In this document: positions 19,929 to 27,825 of the stretch, one piece after another
Layout of the letters: each line of letters opens with the position of its first letter
Position numbering within the stretch: the first letter of the stretch is position 1
NCBI RefSeq assembly: GCF_014204865.1
Contig: NZ_JACHMG010000001.1
Span: forward strand, 5,420,501-5,484,500
Origin: Amycolatopsis jiangsuensis
GTDB taxonomy: Bacteria > Actinomycetota > Actinomycetes > Mycobacteriales > Pseudonocardiaceae
DNA: 64,000 bases
Direction of reading: 5' to 3'
Notes under the pieces: generated by a model
Databases searched by the model: none
What the model saw: only the letters and a program-made list of their open reading frames with translations
Told to the model about the DNA's origin: nothing
Position numbers and translations under genes: made by a program

Positions 19929-21569
19929 GTGGAGATCTCGGACCTCGCGGGAAGGATCCGCGACCACCGCTTCGACGGCTGGACCGACACTGCCATCTCC
20001 GAGGAGATCGAGAAGTTCGGCGACGGCGACGGAATCGACAGCATCGGCACGGCCGTCGAGGCACTGCGGGCGGTCTCGACCGCCCTCGGCGAAACCGACA
20101 GCACGTTGCGCACGCAGCTGGCGAAGCTCGGCGTCGAATGGCAGAGCGAGGCGGGCGGGCAGGCCGGGCAGGTGCTGACCGAACAGGCCGGCTTCTCCCA
20201 GGACGCCATGCGCAAGGTCGCGCACACCGCGCAAATGCTGTTCGCGCAAGGAGAATTGTTCAGTCACACCAAGTACAAGCTGCCGGACGCGGCCACCGTC
20301 CGCAAAGGTGCGGGCGGCTTCACCTTCGGCGATTCGGTGCTGAGCCTCATCGGGTTCGAGACCGATCACGCGACCGAGGTCCAAGCCGCGCAGAACGCGC
20401 GTGCCCAGGCGCTGGAGGCGTTGAACGCCTACGCCCTGCAAAGCGGCGAGATCCTGTTGTCCAGCGAGGAACTGAACGCACCGCAGGCTTTGACGACAAG
20501 CGAGCCGGACGGGCGGCCCGGCGTCGTGGACCGCGCGGGCTCGGCAGTCGACGTGACGCCCGACGGCGAGGTCCGGCCGTCGTCGACCTCGATGCGTTCG
20601 CAGTATGTCGAACCGCCTTCGCCTGCGCCGCAGCCGGTCAGCCGTCCCGTGGTGGACCCGCCGACGCCCGCTCACGGCGTTCCGGCGCAGGCTGCGCAGG
20701 CCGGCCGCGTCGAGCCGGCCGCGAACGTCGTCGCCACACCGCCTGTGGCGCGGGAAGTCCCGCCCGGGCAGGGCGGCGTGAGCCGGCCGGGTGGGCACAC
20801 GATCGGGAACGTGCCTGGGCAGCCCGGGTTCTCCGGCGTATCGGGGCATTCCGGCGGTGCCGCGGGTGCCCGCGTACCCAGTGGCCCGGCAGCGCCCGGT
20901 GGCCCTGGAGCGCCCGGTGGTCCGGGTGCATCCGGAGGTGCGGCAGCGCCGGACGGTTCGCCGTCGCAGCGCGGGACCGGTGCACCTGAGGCAGGCAAGT
21001 CCGGCAGCTTGCTCCCGGACGGTCCCCGCGGCACCACCGGGACGGACGGGGTGCTCGGCCGTGGCGGCGGTGGTGGCGGTGGTGCGTCGTTTCCCGGTGG
21101 CGGGCACGACCAGGCGCTGAACCGCGGTCGTCTGGTCGGCAGCGATCCGCAGCCGCCGAGCCCGGCCGGGACAGCGAACCCCGCGCCGGCTCCGCCGCGG
21201 GGTGGCGCGTCCGCCGGGGACGTCGGGGCGGGTGCCGCGGCGATCGGTGCCGGTGTCGCGGGTGGCGCGCTGGCCGGTGACCGCGAACGGCAGGGCCGCG
21301 GCTTCGGCGGTCCGCCGTCGAACGGCCCGGCGCGTCCGCTGCCGGTGGACGAACTGCCCGAGGAAGAGGCGGTCGCGCTGCGCAAGGCCGAGCAGCTCAC
21401 GCCCGAGCCCGACGGTGGCGACGCGAAGTTCCTCTCCCCGGCCGCGACCCAGGACGAGCAGGACGGCGAGCACGTACGCCGGTTCGGGGTCGACGACAAG
21501 GACCTGTTCACCGACGGGCGCATGGTCACCCGCGACGTGCTCGGCGACGGCACGGGGGAAGTGCGCTGA
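19929..21569 (+). CDS. PPE-like type VII substrate with Gly/Pro-rich tail
   Basis: A 546-residue protein. The first 190 residues are helical and WXG/PPE-like (LAKLGVEWQSEAGGQAGQVL, FSQDAMRKVAHTAQMLF), ending AQALEALNAYALQSGEILL. From about residue 195 the sequence is disordered and rich in Pro, Gly and Ala, with GGGGGGGASF-type runs, and it closes with a conserved acidic tail (VRRFGVDDKDLFTDGRMVTRD). Probably exported to the cell envelope. It sits between a DUF3558 lipoprotein (9-nt gap) and espG (2-nt gap), supporting a PPE-EspG pairing. GTG start. Confidence 0.75.
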   Translation: MEISDLAGRIRDHRFDGWTDTAISEEIEKFGDGDGIDSIGTAVEALRAVSTALGETDSTLRTQLAKLGVEWQSEAGGQAGQVLTEQAGFSQDAMRKVAHTAQMLFAQGELFSHTKYKLPDAATVRKGAGGFTFGDSVLSLIGFETDHATEVQAAQNARAQALEALNAYALQSGEILLSSEELNAPQALTTSEPDGRPGVVDRAGSAVDVTPDGEVRPSSTSMRSQYVEPPSPAPQPVSRPVVDPPTPAHGVPAQAAQAGRVEPAANVVATPPVAREVPPGQGGVSRPGGHTIGNVPGQPGFSGVSGHSGGAAGARVPSGPAAPGGPGAPGGPGASGGAAAPDGSPSQRGTGAPEAGKSGSLLPDGPRGTTGTDGVLGRGGGGGGGASFPGGGHDQALNRGRLVGSDPQPPSPAGTANPAPAPPRGGASAGDVGAGAAAIGAGVAGGALAGDRERQGRGFGGPPSNGPARPLPVDELPEEEAVALRKAEQLTPEPDGGDAKFLSPAATQDEQDGEHVRRFGVDDKDLFTDGRMVTRDVLGDGTGEVR

Positions 21570-21571
21570 CC

Positions 21572-22330
21572 GTGAGCCAGGTGCTGTCGGCACTCGAATT
21601 CGACGTGCTCTGGGAATCGCTGGAGCTGGGCAGGCGCCCGTCGGCGCTGGCCGTGCCCTCGCCCGGGGCCACGCACACCGAGCGCACCGCGCTGGTGGCC
21701 TCGGCGTGGGAGTCGTTGAGCCGGCGACGGCTCGCGCGCGGCGGCCGCCCGGCCGGTGCCCTGCTCGACCAGTTGCACCTGCTGGCCCGGCCGCAGTACG
21801 CGGTCGACGTGTGGGTGTGGGCCGAGCGAGAGATCCGCGGCCGCGCGGTGAGCCGCGGAAGTCAGGCCGTGCTCGGCGTGATCGACCGCGACGAGGTGTG
21901 GCTGATCCCCGCGGACGACGGCGCGCTGGCCGAGGCCGCGGTGCCGGTCGCGGGCGACCTCGGCCCGGGCGTCGGCCAGTCGATCTCGGTGCCGCACGAC
22001 ACCCTGGTCGCCGCCGACGCGGTCGCCCGAGGCGAGCCGCGAGCGCTGGTCACCGCGCTCGAGGACCGGGGCCTGGACCTGTGGCAGGCCCAGGAGCTGG
22101 CCGGAATGCTGGTCGGCCAGGAGGCCCGCGGCCAGTTCTGCGCCGAACGGGTCCTGCGCGACGGCACCGTCCGCCGTTCGCCGCAGGTGGCGGCCTTCTA
22201 CGACACGGATTCCGGCCGGTACCTCTTCCAGCTCACCGAGGACCCCGGCGGTCGTGGCTGGGCGACGGTCAGTCCGGCCGACAACGCCGTGCTCGTCGAG
22301 CGGGTCCACGAACTGCAGTCGGCGCTGTGA
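21572..22330 (+). CDS. EspG-family ESX secretion chaperone
   Basis: A 252-residue cytosolic protein matching the EspG family: LSALEFDVLWESLELGRRPSAL at the N-terminus, REIRGRAVSRGSQAVLGV in the middle, and RGWATVSPADNAVLVERVHEL at the end. In mycobacteria EspG binds the tip of PPE proteins and guides PE-PPE pairs to the ESX machine. Here it directly follows a PPE-like gene with a 2-nt gap. No EccB/C/D/E or MycP gene is in the window, so export must use a system encoded elsewhere. Confidence 0.88.
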   Translation: MSQVLSALEFDVLWESLELGRRPSALAVPSPGATHTERTALVASAWESLSRRRLARGGRPAGALLDQLHLLARPQYAVDVWVWAEREIRGRAVSRGSQAVLGVIDRDEVWLIPADDGALAEAAVPVAGDLGPGVGQSISVPHDTLVAADAVARGEPRALVTALEDRGLDLWQAQELAGMLVGQEARGQFCAERVLRDGTVRRSPQVAAFYDTDSGRYLFQLTEDPGGRGWATVSPADNAVLVERVHELQSAL

Positions 22331-22517
22331 GCCGGAGTTGACCAGGGAAACGGACTTCTCGGACTTTCCGTGAATCCGGTGGGCACGCCGGGTGGAACTT
22401 GGCCGAGTTCGCCACCGTCACCGGAATCCAGGTCTTACAGTTGACGCGGAACCGGCCTGGTCAGACGTGCGTCAGACTGGCCGGGCAAGAACGTTTCCTG
22501 AAGGGGTGAGGCGAGCA

Positions 22518-22829
22518 GTGCCTGTCTACGACGCTGATTCGATGGCCAGCGCGGCGCGCCAGGTGGAGAAGCTCAAGGAAGAGTTCCGCAAGTCCAAGGA
22601 CAAGGTCACCGGAATGGACGACGAACGGGAGAGCCCGTTCGGCGGAATGGACGACGCGCAGGACGCACACGGTGCGGTCGGCCATCTGAAGGACGGTGTG
22701 CACAGCCAGTTCGACGCCGCCGGGCAGCACATGGACGCGCTCGCCCTCGCGATGCGCCGGGCGGCAGGGCTGATGACCGAAATGGACGAGGTCGCCAAGA
22801 GCGACCTCACCGTGCACGAGGACAAGTGA
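22518..22829 (+). CDS. EspC/WXG-like small ESX-associated protein
   Basis: A 103-residue, highly charged helical protein (VEKLKEEFRKSKDKV; AAGQHMDALALAMRRAAGLMTEMDEVAKSD). Size and helix-turn-helix layout fit the ESX-1-associated EspC/DUF2580 group or a WXG100 relative, though no WXG motif is present at the expected bend (PFGGMDD instead). GTG 22518 follows a GAGGCGAG-type RBS. It is probably co-transcribed with the large WXG-transglycosylase gene 42 nt downstream, which it may partner. Confidence 0.65.
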   Translation: MPVYDADSMASAARQVEKLKEEFRKSKDKVTGMDDERESPFGGMDDAQDAHGAVGHLKDGVHSQFDAAGQHMDALALAMRRAAGLMTEMDEVAKSDLTVHEDK

Positions 22830-22871
22830 CGACCTGATCCGCTCGACCGGGGAAAGAGGGGGAGTACACCC

Positions 22872-24986
22872 GTGGCTTTGACTGCGACCGGGGCCGGTAC
22901 GCCGGACAACTGGGGCGCGTTCACCGGCAAGGTGGACAAGGTCGCCAAGCTGAACGTCGACGCCATCACCAAGGCCGCCGACCAGTTCCGCGGCGCCGCC
23001 ACCGACGCGGCCGACCACTCGACCGCGCTGGACAACACCACCAAGGCACTCGACAGCAGTGTCTGGTCGGGCCAGGCGGCCGACTCCTTCTTCGACTACG
23101 TGCGTTCGGTGCGCAGCGCCGGCGCGAAGGTCGAGGCACACCTCGGCGACGTCGCGAACGACCTGTCCACGCTGGCGAAGAACCTCGGCGACATCAAGTC
23201 GAAGGTCACCAACGACAAGCTGCACGGCGCGGAGGGCGCGGTCAACGCGCGCAACCAGAAGGCGCAGACCGACATGGACGCGGCCACCGCGGCCGCGAAA
23301 ACCGCTCTCGCGCAGAACAAGCCGGGCCCGGCGAAGACCGCCGACCAGATCAAGGCCGAGGCGAAGACCGACATCAACCGGATCACCACCGAATGGGACG
23401 GCCAGGTCCAGGACCTGCTCGACCAGGCCAACGGGATGATCGGCCAGTCGCAGACGTTGATGAAGAAGCAGATCGACGGCGGCTACGACAAGGTCCAGCC
23501 CCCCGGTTCGGGTGGCACCACCCCGCAGAGCACCGGCGGCATCCACACCGGCCACGACGGCGGCGGTTCGGGTGGAGGCGGCGGCGGTGGCGGAGGTGGC
23601 GGCGGCCTCGGTCCGAGTGGTGGCCCGCCCTCGTCCCCGCCACCGGGCAACGTGCAGCAGTGGATCCAGGAAGCGATCAAGGAGCTGCAGGCCGCGGGCG
23701 TGAACGTGACCGACGCCGACATCAAGAACATCTGGGCGATCATCCAGCACGAGTCCGGCGGCGACCCCAACGCGATCAACAACTGGGACTGCGTGCCGCT
23801 CGACACCGCGATCCTCACCCGGCGAGGACTGCTCAAACACGGCGACGTCGAGGTGGGCGACGAGACGATCGGCTACAACCCGGCGACCGGCCGTGGTGAG
23901 TGGACCCGGATCACCCGGATCGTGCACCACGAGAACGCGCGCCTCGTCCGGATCGGCAACAGCCGGTGGCAGGCGACGACGACGCCGAACCACCGTTGGC
24001 TCACGGTCCACGGGAAACGCGGCGTACCGACGCGATCCCAGCACGCTGTGGAGGGGCGGTTCGTCACGACCGAGCAGGTGGGCAGCCGTGATCGGCTCCT
24101 GCTTGCGGCGCCCGCGGACACCGGCGCCGGGCTGGAGGTGAGCGTGCCGGAGGCGGCCATCCTCGGCTGGATCGCCGGCGACGGGCAGGTCGAGAACCGG
24201 AAACACCGACCGACCATGTCGATCGCGCAGTCGAAGCCGGCCATGGTCGAGAAAATCCGGGAGTTGCTGGCCGACGTTCCGCATGCCGAATACGTCGATG
24301 ACCGGGGCGGCTGCGGCCCACGGCACCAGTTCCGGCTTGACCACGACTACGCCCACGATCTGCTGCGGCGTGCGGGCAATCCGAAGTCCGAGGCGTTCGC
24401 TCAGGTGCTCGCGATGTCGTCGGCGCAGCGCACCGCCTGGCTCAGGGCCGTCATCGACGCGGAAGGAACCTGGCACGACCAACCGGGGTATGCGAAGCCC
24501 AAGGTGACGGTCTACCAGGCTCCTGGGGAAGTGCTCGAAGCCATCGTGCTGGCGGTCTACCTGTCGGGTGCGCGGCCGCGCGTGTCGTATGTGGACCGGA
24601 CGAGTGCGCATGAAACCTGGCAGGTGGAAGCCTCGGTGCGGGCGAACAACCCGGTCGTCACCGGTGCGTTCCTGGATGCCGAAGAGGCAGCTCGTGGCGA
24701 CGTCTGGTGTGTCACCACCGAGCTCGGCACCTGGACGGCGCGGGAAGGGGACCACCTCTTCCTCACCGGCAACTCGAACGCCGCCGCCGGGCACCCGTCC
24801 AAGGGCCTGATGCAGTGCATCGACTCGACCTTCAACGCGCACAAGCTGCCCGGGCACGACAACATCTACAACCCGGTGGACAACATCATCGCCGGGGTCC
24901 AGTACTCGATCGACCGGTACGGCTCGCTCGGCAACGTGCCCGGGATCCAGGCGATGTCCCACGGTGGCGCGTACCGGGGTTACTGA
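22872..24986 (+). CDS. WXG100-lytic transglycosylase fusion interrupted by an intein
   Basis: 704 residues in one frame. Residues 1-110 are a WXG100-like helical module (WSG at 65-67). A coiled segment and Gly-rich linker (about 225-260) follow. A transglycosylase SLT-type domain starts near 265 and reads IWAIIQHESGGDPNAINNWD (Glu294 the probable catalytic acid). At Cys307 an intein begins; it ends at Asn634, and the domain resumes with SNAAAGHPSKGLMQ and runs to the C-terminus. After splicing the product would be 376 residues, a peptidoglycan hydrolase probably exported by a type VII system. GTG start with AGGGGGAG RBS. The spliced domain resembles those in phage tail tape-measure proteins. 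Confidence 0.88.
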   Translation: MALTATGAGTPDNWGAFTGKVDKVAKLNVDAITKAADQFRGAATDAADHSTALDNTTKALDSSVWSGQAADSFFDYVRSVRSAGAKVEAHLGDVANDLSTLAKNLGDIKSKVTNDKLHGAEGAVNARNQKAQTDMDAATAAAKTALAQNKPGPAKTADQIKAEAKTDINRITTEWDGQVQDLLDQANGMIGQSQTLMKKQIDGGYDKVQPPGSGGTTPQSTGGIHTGHDGGGSGGGGGGGGGGGGLGPSGGPPSSPPPGNVQQWIQEAIKELQAAGVNVTDADIKNIWAIIQHESGGDPNAINNWDCVPLDTAILTRRGLLKHGDVEVGDETIGYNPATGRGEWTRITRIVHHENARLVRIGNSRWQATTTPNHRWLTVHGKRGVPTRSQHAVEGRFVTTEQVGSRDRLLLAAPADTGAGLEVSVPEAAILGWIAGDGQVENRKHRPTMSIAQSKPAMVEKIRELLADVPHAEYVDDRGGCGPRHQFRLDHDYAHDLLRRAGNPKSEAFAQVLAMSSAQRTAWLRAVIDAEGTWHDQPGYAKPKVTVYQAPGEVLEAIVLAVYLSGARPRVSYVDRTSAHETWQVEASVRANNPVVTGAFLDAEEAARGDVWCVTTELGTWTAREGDHLFLTGNSNAAAGHPSKGLMQCIDSTFNAHKLPGHDNIYNPVDNIIAGVQYSIDRYGSLGNVPGIQAMSHGGAYRGY
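23790..24773 (+). mobile_element. LAGLIDADG-containing intein
   Basis: A 328-residue in-frame intein, host residues 307-634. Block A is CVPLDTAIL with Cys1; GDETIGYNP follows. Block B is TPNH at 371-374. Two LAGLIDADG-type endonuclease motifs are LGWIAGDG (431-438) and LRAVIDAEG (524-532), so it may still home. Block F/G is VWCVTTELGTW...HLFLTGN, with terminal Asn and Ser+1 in the host. The penultimate residue is Gly, not the usual His; I recall the same LTGN ending from actinobacteriophage inteins. Both termini and the splice junction residues are intact, so splicing is expected. Confidence 0.9.
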
Positions 24987-24998
24987 CCCGGCAGTCGT

Positions 24999-25034
24999 CG
25001 AACGCCGCGCCGTGCCCGTACGGTGCGGCGTTCG
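24999..25034 (+). terminator. Hairpin ending the type VII locus
   Basis: CGAACGCCGC (24999-25008) pairs perfectly with 25025-25034; inside the loop CCGT and ACGG can extend the stem. It starts 12 nt after the transglycosylase stop. Confidence 0.8.
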
Positions 25035-25119
25035 TGCCTTTTCGTGCCTTGTTCCGCCTTCGGTGCGCGGTGGAAAATTTCTGCCGGAATCCATACCCGG
25101 TAGGTCGGCGGAGGGCCCG

Positions 25120-25881
25120 ATGAAGACGCGTGTGCGCAGGCTGGCAATGGTGGCGGGTGCGACGCTCGCGCTCTCCGTGGGATTTCCGGCCGCCGCGCTG
25201 GCGGATCCACCCGGTGCGCTGCCCGGCAACGCGAGCGATCTGGAGAAGAAGTTCCAGCCCGCGTTCGACTACGACAAGGACGGCTGCTACCCGACCCCGG
25301 GGATCGGGGCGGACGGGACGATCGCGCCCGGACTGGCGCTCGGCGGGGACGTGAACGGCAGCTGCCGGGACGAATCCGACCTCGACAACACCAATTCCTA
25401 CTCCCGCACCAAATGCAACAACGGCTGGTGCGCCGAGATGTACACGCTCTACTTCGAGAAGGACCAGGCCGCGCTCGGCCCCGGCAGCGCCGGGCACCGG
25501 CACGACTGGGAGCACGTCGTGGTGTGGACCGAGGGTGACGACGTCCGCTACGTCTCGACCTCGCAGCACGGCGGGTTCGCCGTACACGCCGCCGAGGACC
25601 TGCACTTCGACGGCACGCACGCGAAAGTCGTGTACCACAAGGACGGCGTGTCCACGCACTGCTTCCGCGCCGCCAACGACAACGACGAGCCGCCGGAGAA
25701 CCACAAGGGCAGCTGGCAGTATCCGACCCTGGTCGGCTGGGACGGCTACCCCGAGGGCATCCGCGACAAGCTCACCTCCGCCGACTTCGGCTCCGCGACG
25801 ATGGGCATCAAGGACGACCAGTTCAACGGCAACCTCGGCAAGGCGAAGCCGGAGGGGATTCCGTTCGACGAGAACGCGTGA
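25120..25881 (+). CDS. NPP1/NLP family secreted protein
   Basis: A 253-residue exported protein of the necrosis- and ethylene-inducing (NLP) family. The signal peptide is MKTRVRRLAMVAGATLALSV, with cleavage after ALA-DPP. The family heptapeptide GHRHDWE is intact (near residue 125), as are FDYDKDGCYPTPGI at the mature N-terminus and the paired cysteines. In oomycetes and fungi NLPs lyse plant membranes; in actinomycetes the role is unproven. It is flanked by hairpins on both sides, so it is transcribed alone. Confidence 0.93.
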   Translation: MKTRVRRLAMVAGATLALSVGFPAAALADPPGALPGNASDLEKKFQPAFDYDKDGCYPTPGIGADGTIAPGLALGGDVNGSCRDESDLDNTNSYSRTKCNNGWCAEMYTLYFEKDQAALGPGSAGHRHDWEHVVVWTEGDDVRYVSTSQHGGFAVHAAEDLHFDGTHAKVVYHKDGVSTHCFRAANDNDEPPENHKGSWQYPTLVGWDGYPEGIRDKLTSADFGSATMGIKDDQFNGNLGKAKPEGIPFDENA

Positions 25882-25890
25882 CCGCGGCCT

Positions 25891-25915
25891 GCCGGGGTGG
25901 TCCGCTCACCCCGGC
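25891..25915 (+). terminator. Hairpin after NLP gene
   Basis: GCCGGGGTG (25891-25899) pairs perfectly with 25907-25915, with a 7-nt loop, 9 nt after the stop codon. Confidence 0.75.
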
Positions 25916-25922
25916 AAGGCCT

Positions 25923-25928
25923 TAGCCT
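25923..25928 (+). promoter_or_regulatory. -10-like TAGCCT, leaderless aminotransferase
   Basis: TAGCCT ends 6 nt before ATG 25935, with no Shine-Dalgarno sequence between, so the mRNA is probably leaderless. It lies directly behind the NLP terminator. Confidence 0.5.
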
Positions 25929-25934
25929 GACGGC

Positions 25935-27101
25935 ATGGTCGACATCGGTGCTTTCGGCGGTCCCGCGTTGCGGGCGGGCGTGCCTCCCTTCCATGTGATG
26001 GACGTGCTTTCCGCCGCGCAGGCCCGGCAGCGCAGCCACGGCGACGTCGTTTCGCTCGCTGCCGGTCAGCCGTCGGTGCCCGCGCCGGAGCCGGTGCGGC
26101 GGGCGGCTGCCGAGGCGCTGGGCAACCACACCCTCGGCTACACCGAGCAGCTCGGCATCCCCGAGCTGCGCGAGGCGGTCGCCGGGCACTACCGGCGTAC
26201 TTACGACCTCGACGTGGCCGCGCAGGACGTCGTCATGACCACCGGTTCGTCCGGCGGCTTCCTGCTGTCGTTCCTGAGCGCGTTCGATCCCGGCGCGCGG
26301 GTCGCGATGGCGCGTCCCGGTTATCCGGCCTACCGGAACCTGCTGACCGTGCTCGGGTGCGAGGTCGTCGAGTTCCCGACCACCGCGGAGACGAACTTCC
26401 AGCCCACTGTCGGCCTGCTCGAGAAGCTCGGGCCGCTCGACGGGCTCATCGTGGCCGCACCGGCCAACCCGACCGGCACCGTGCTGCCGCCCGGCGAGCT
26501 GGCCGCGATCTCCGGCTGGTGCGCCTCGCACGGCGTACAGCTGGTCAGCGACGAGATCTACCACGGTATTTCCTACGGCGGTCAGCTCGACTGCGCCTGG
26601 CGGTACGGCCGGGAGTCACTCGTGCTCGGCTCGTTCTCGAAGTACTTCGCGATGACCGGCTGGCGGCTCGGCTGGATGCTGGTACCGCAGCGGCTGCACC
26701 GCGCGGTCGACGTGCTGACCGGCAACTTCACCATCTGCCCTCCGGCCCTTTCGCAGCACGCGGCGGTGGCGGCGTTCACGCCGGAGTCCTACGCCGAGGC
26801 CGACGCGCACGTGGCGCACTACCGCGGCAACCGCGACCGGCTGTTCGCCGGCCTGAAAAGCATCGGAATCGACAAGCTCGCTCCGGCCGACGGCGCCTTC
26901 TACGCCTACGCCGACGTGTCGGAGTACACCACCGACAGCCTCAGCTGGTGCCAGCGCCTGCTCGCGGACACCGGAGTCGCCATCGCCCCCGGCATCGACT
27001 TCGACCCCACCGACGGCGGCCGCTTCGTGCGGTTCTCCTTCGCCGGAACAGCCGCGGACCTCGACGAGGGAGTCCGCAGACTGGGGGCCTGGCTGAGGTG
27101 A
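25935..27101 (+). CDS. PLP-dependent class I/II aminotransferase
   Basis: A 388-residue fold-type I aminotransferase. Family features: GQPSVPAPEPVRRAAAEAL near the N-terminus, the substrate-binding GYTEQLGIPELREAVAGHY, the AAPANPTGTVLPP segment (PLP-contacting Asn), SDEIYHGISYGG, and the PLP lysine in SFSKYFAMTGWRLGWM. The C-terminal arginine lies in GRFVRFSFAG. Amino-acid specificity cannot be told; the closest pattern is aspartate/alanine-type (AspC/AlaC-like). A non-coding tract follows. Confidence 0.92.
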   Translation: MVDIGAFGGPALRAGVPPFHVMDVLSAAQARQRSHGDVVSLAAGQPSVPAPEPVRRAAAEALGNHTLGYTEQLGIPELREAVAGHYRRTYDLDVAAQDVVMTTGSSGGFLLSFLSAFDPGARVAMARPGYPAYRNLLTVLGCEVVEFPTTAETNFQPTVGLLEKLGPLDGLIVAAPANPTGTVLPPGELAAISGWCASHGVQLVSDEIYHGISYGGQLDCAWRYGRESLVLGSFSKYFAMTGWRLGWMLVPQRLHRAVDVLTGNFTICPPALSQHAAVAAFTPESYAEADAHVAHYRGNRDRLFAGLKSIGIDKLAPADGAFYAYADVSEYTTDSLSWCQRLLADTGVAIAPGIDFDPTDGGRFVRFSFAGTAADLDEGVRRLGAWLR

Positions 27102-27585
27102 GTGGAGGTTCAGGGGGAACCCGGAAAGCTTTTGCCATGGGCCACTGATCAGCGGGTCCGGTGGTTCTCAAGGCTGCCAGGCCGTCACGCAGTCGTCGCA
27201 GAAGCCACGAGCTTCGCGCTGACCAGCTCCACGACGCCGACCCCGCCGCACCCAGTCAGCCGCAAGCGCCTCCCGAGAGCGAGCCGTCCCACGGCAGCGC
27301 AAGGGGCCGGTCCGTCCAGGTCGGAGCAGACCGGCCCAGGCCGTCACCAGGCCGTCGCACGTCCGAACCCGCTCGGCTTCAACCGGATCCAACCGGCGTG
27401 AAACCGCAGGTCACGCTAGCCAGACGACGAGAGGACCAGGACAGGGCGACCAGGAAAGAGGGCTCAGGGGGAACCCGGAGATCCCCCTGAACGTTGGCGG
27501 GAGACAGCGCTATTTCGGCGGCCGGATGGCAGGCTGGTGGGTACCGGGCCGGAGTGGCGCGGGGACTGCTGAGCTCGGAGGGGTC
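27102..27585. other. 484-bp non-coding tract with 16-bp direct repeats
   Basis: Nothing convincingly coding is seen on either strand. TCAGGGGGAACCCGGA occurs at 27110-27125 and 27464-27479, 354 bp apart and just inside the flanking genes. The second copy also forms a hairpin (TCAGGGGGA 27464-27472 with 27482-27490). AGGCCGTCAC and AGGCCGTC motifs recur inside. It may be a decayed gene or a small excised element. Confidence 0.5.
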
Positions 27586-27771
27586 ATGTTCTGGAAGATC
27601 GTCGGAGGACTCATCGTCGCCTGGATCGCCTTCATGGTGCTCGGCGGGATCCTCGGGTTCGTGTTCAAGGCGGTGCTGTGGATCGCGATCATCGGCGGCG
27701 CGGTGTTCCTGGGCACCGCGGCCTACGGCGCGATCTCCGGCAAGAAAGGTTCCAAGCGGATCAACGGCTGA
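27586..27771 (+). CDS. Small two-helix membrane protein
   Basis: A 61-residue protein with two hydrophobic helices (IVGGLIVAWIAFMVLGGILGFV and VLWIAIIGGAVFLGTAAYGAI) and a basic tail KKGSKRING. ATG 27586 follows CTCGGAGGGGTC, a good RBS. Size, helices and RBS support a real gene; small proteins of this kind are widely conserved but uncharacterised in Pseudonocardiaceae. It converges with the HAD gene across a hairpin. Confidence 0.7.
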   Translation: MFWKIVGGLIVAWIAFMVLGGILGFVFKAVLWIAIIGGAVFLGTAAYGAISGKKGSKRING

Positions 27772-27787
27772 CGCCGCGTACGCAGGT

Positions 27788-27823
27788 CCGTGAAGGCCTC
27801 CTCCGCGCAGGTGGCCTTCACGG
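27788..27823. terminator. Bidirectional hairpin
   Basis: CCGTGAAGGCC (27788-27798) pairs perfectly with 27813-27823 around a 14-nt loop, between the convergent small membrane gene and HAD gene. Confidence 0.75.
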
Positions 27824-27825
27824 CA

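Noticed and set aside
19092..21593. 833-codon minus-strand open frame over the PPE-like/DUF3558 genes
   Set aside because: Arg/His-rich composition, no family motifs; it is the complement of three supported plus-strand genes.
22518..24986. Prophage remnant, because the transglycosylase resembles a tape-measure domain
   Set aside because: No other phage structural, integrase or lysis genes are nearby, and the flanking genes are ESX-type.
22461..25229. 922-codon minus-strand open frame over the WXG-transglycosylase gene
   Set aside because: Shadow of a gene with clear WXG, SLT and intein motifs; its own translation is low-complexity Arg/Val/Gly.
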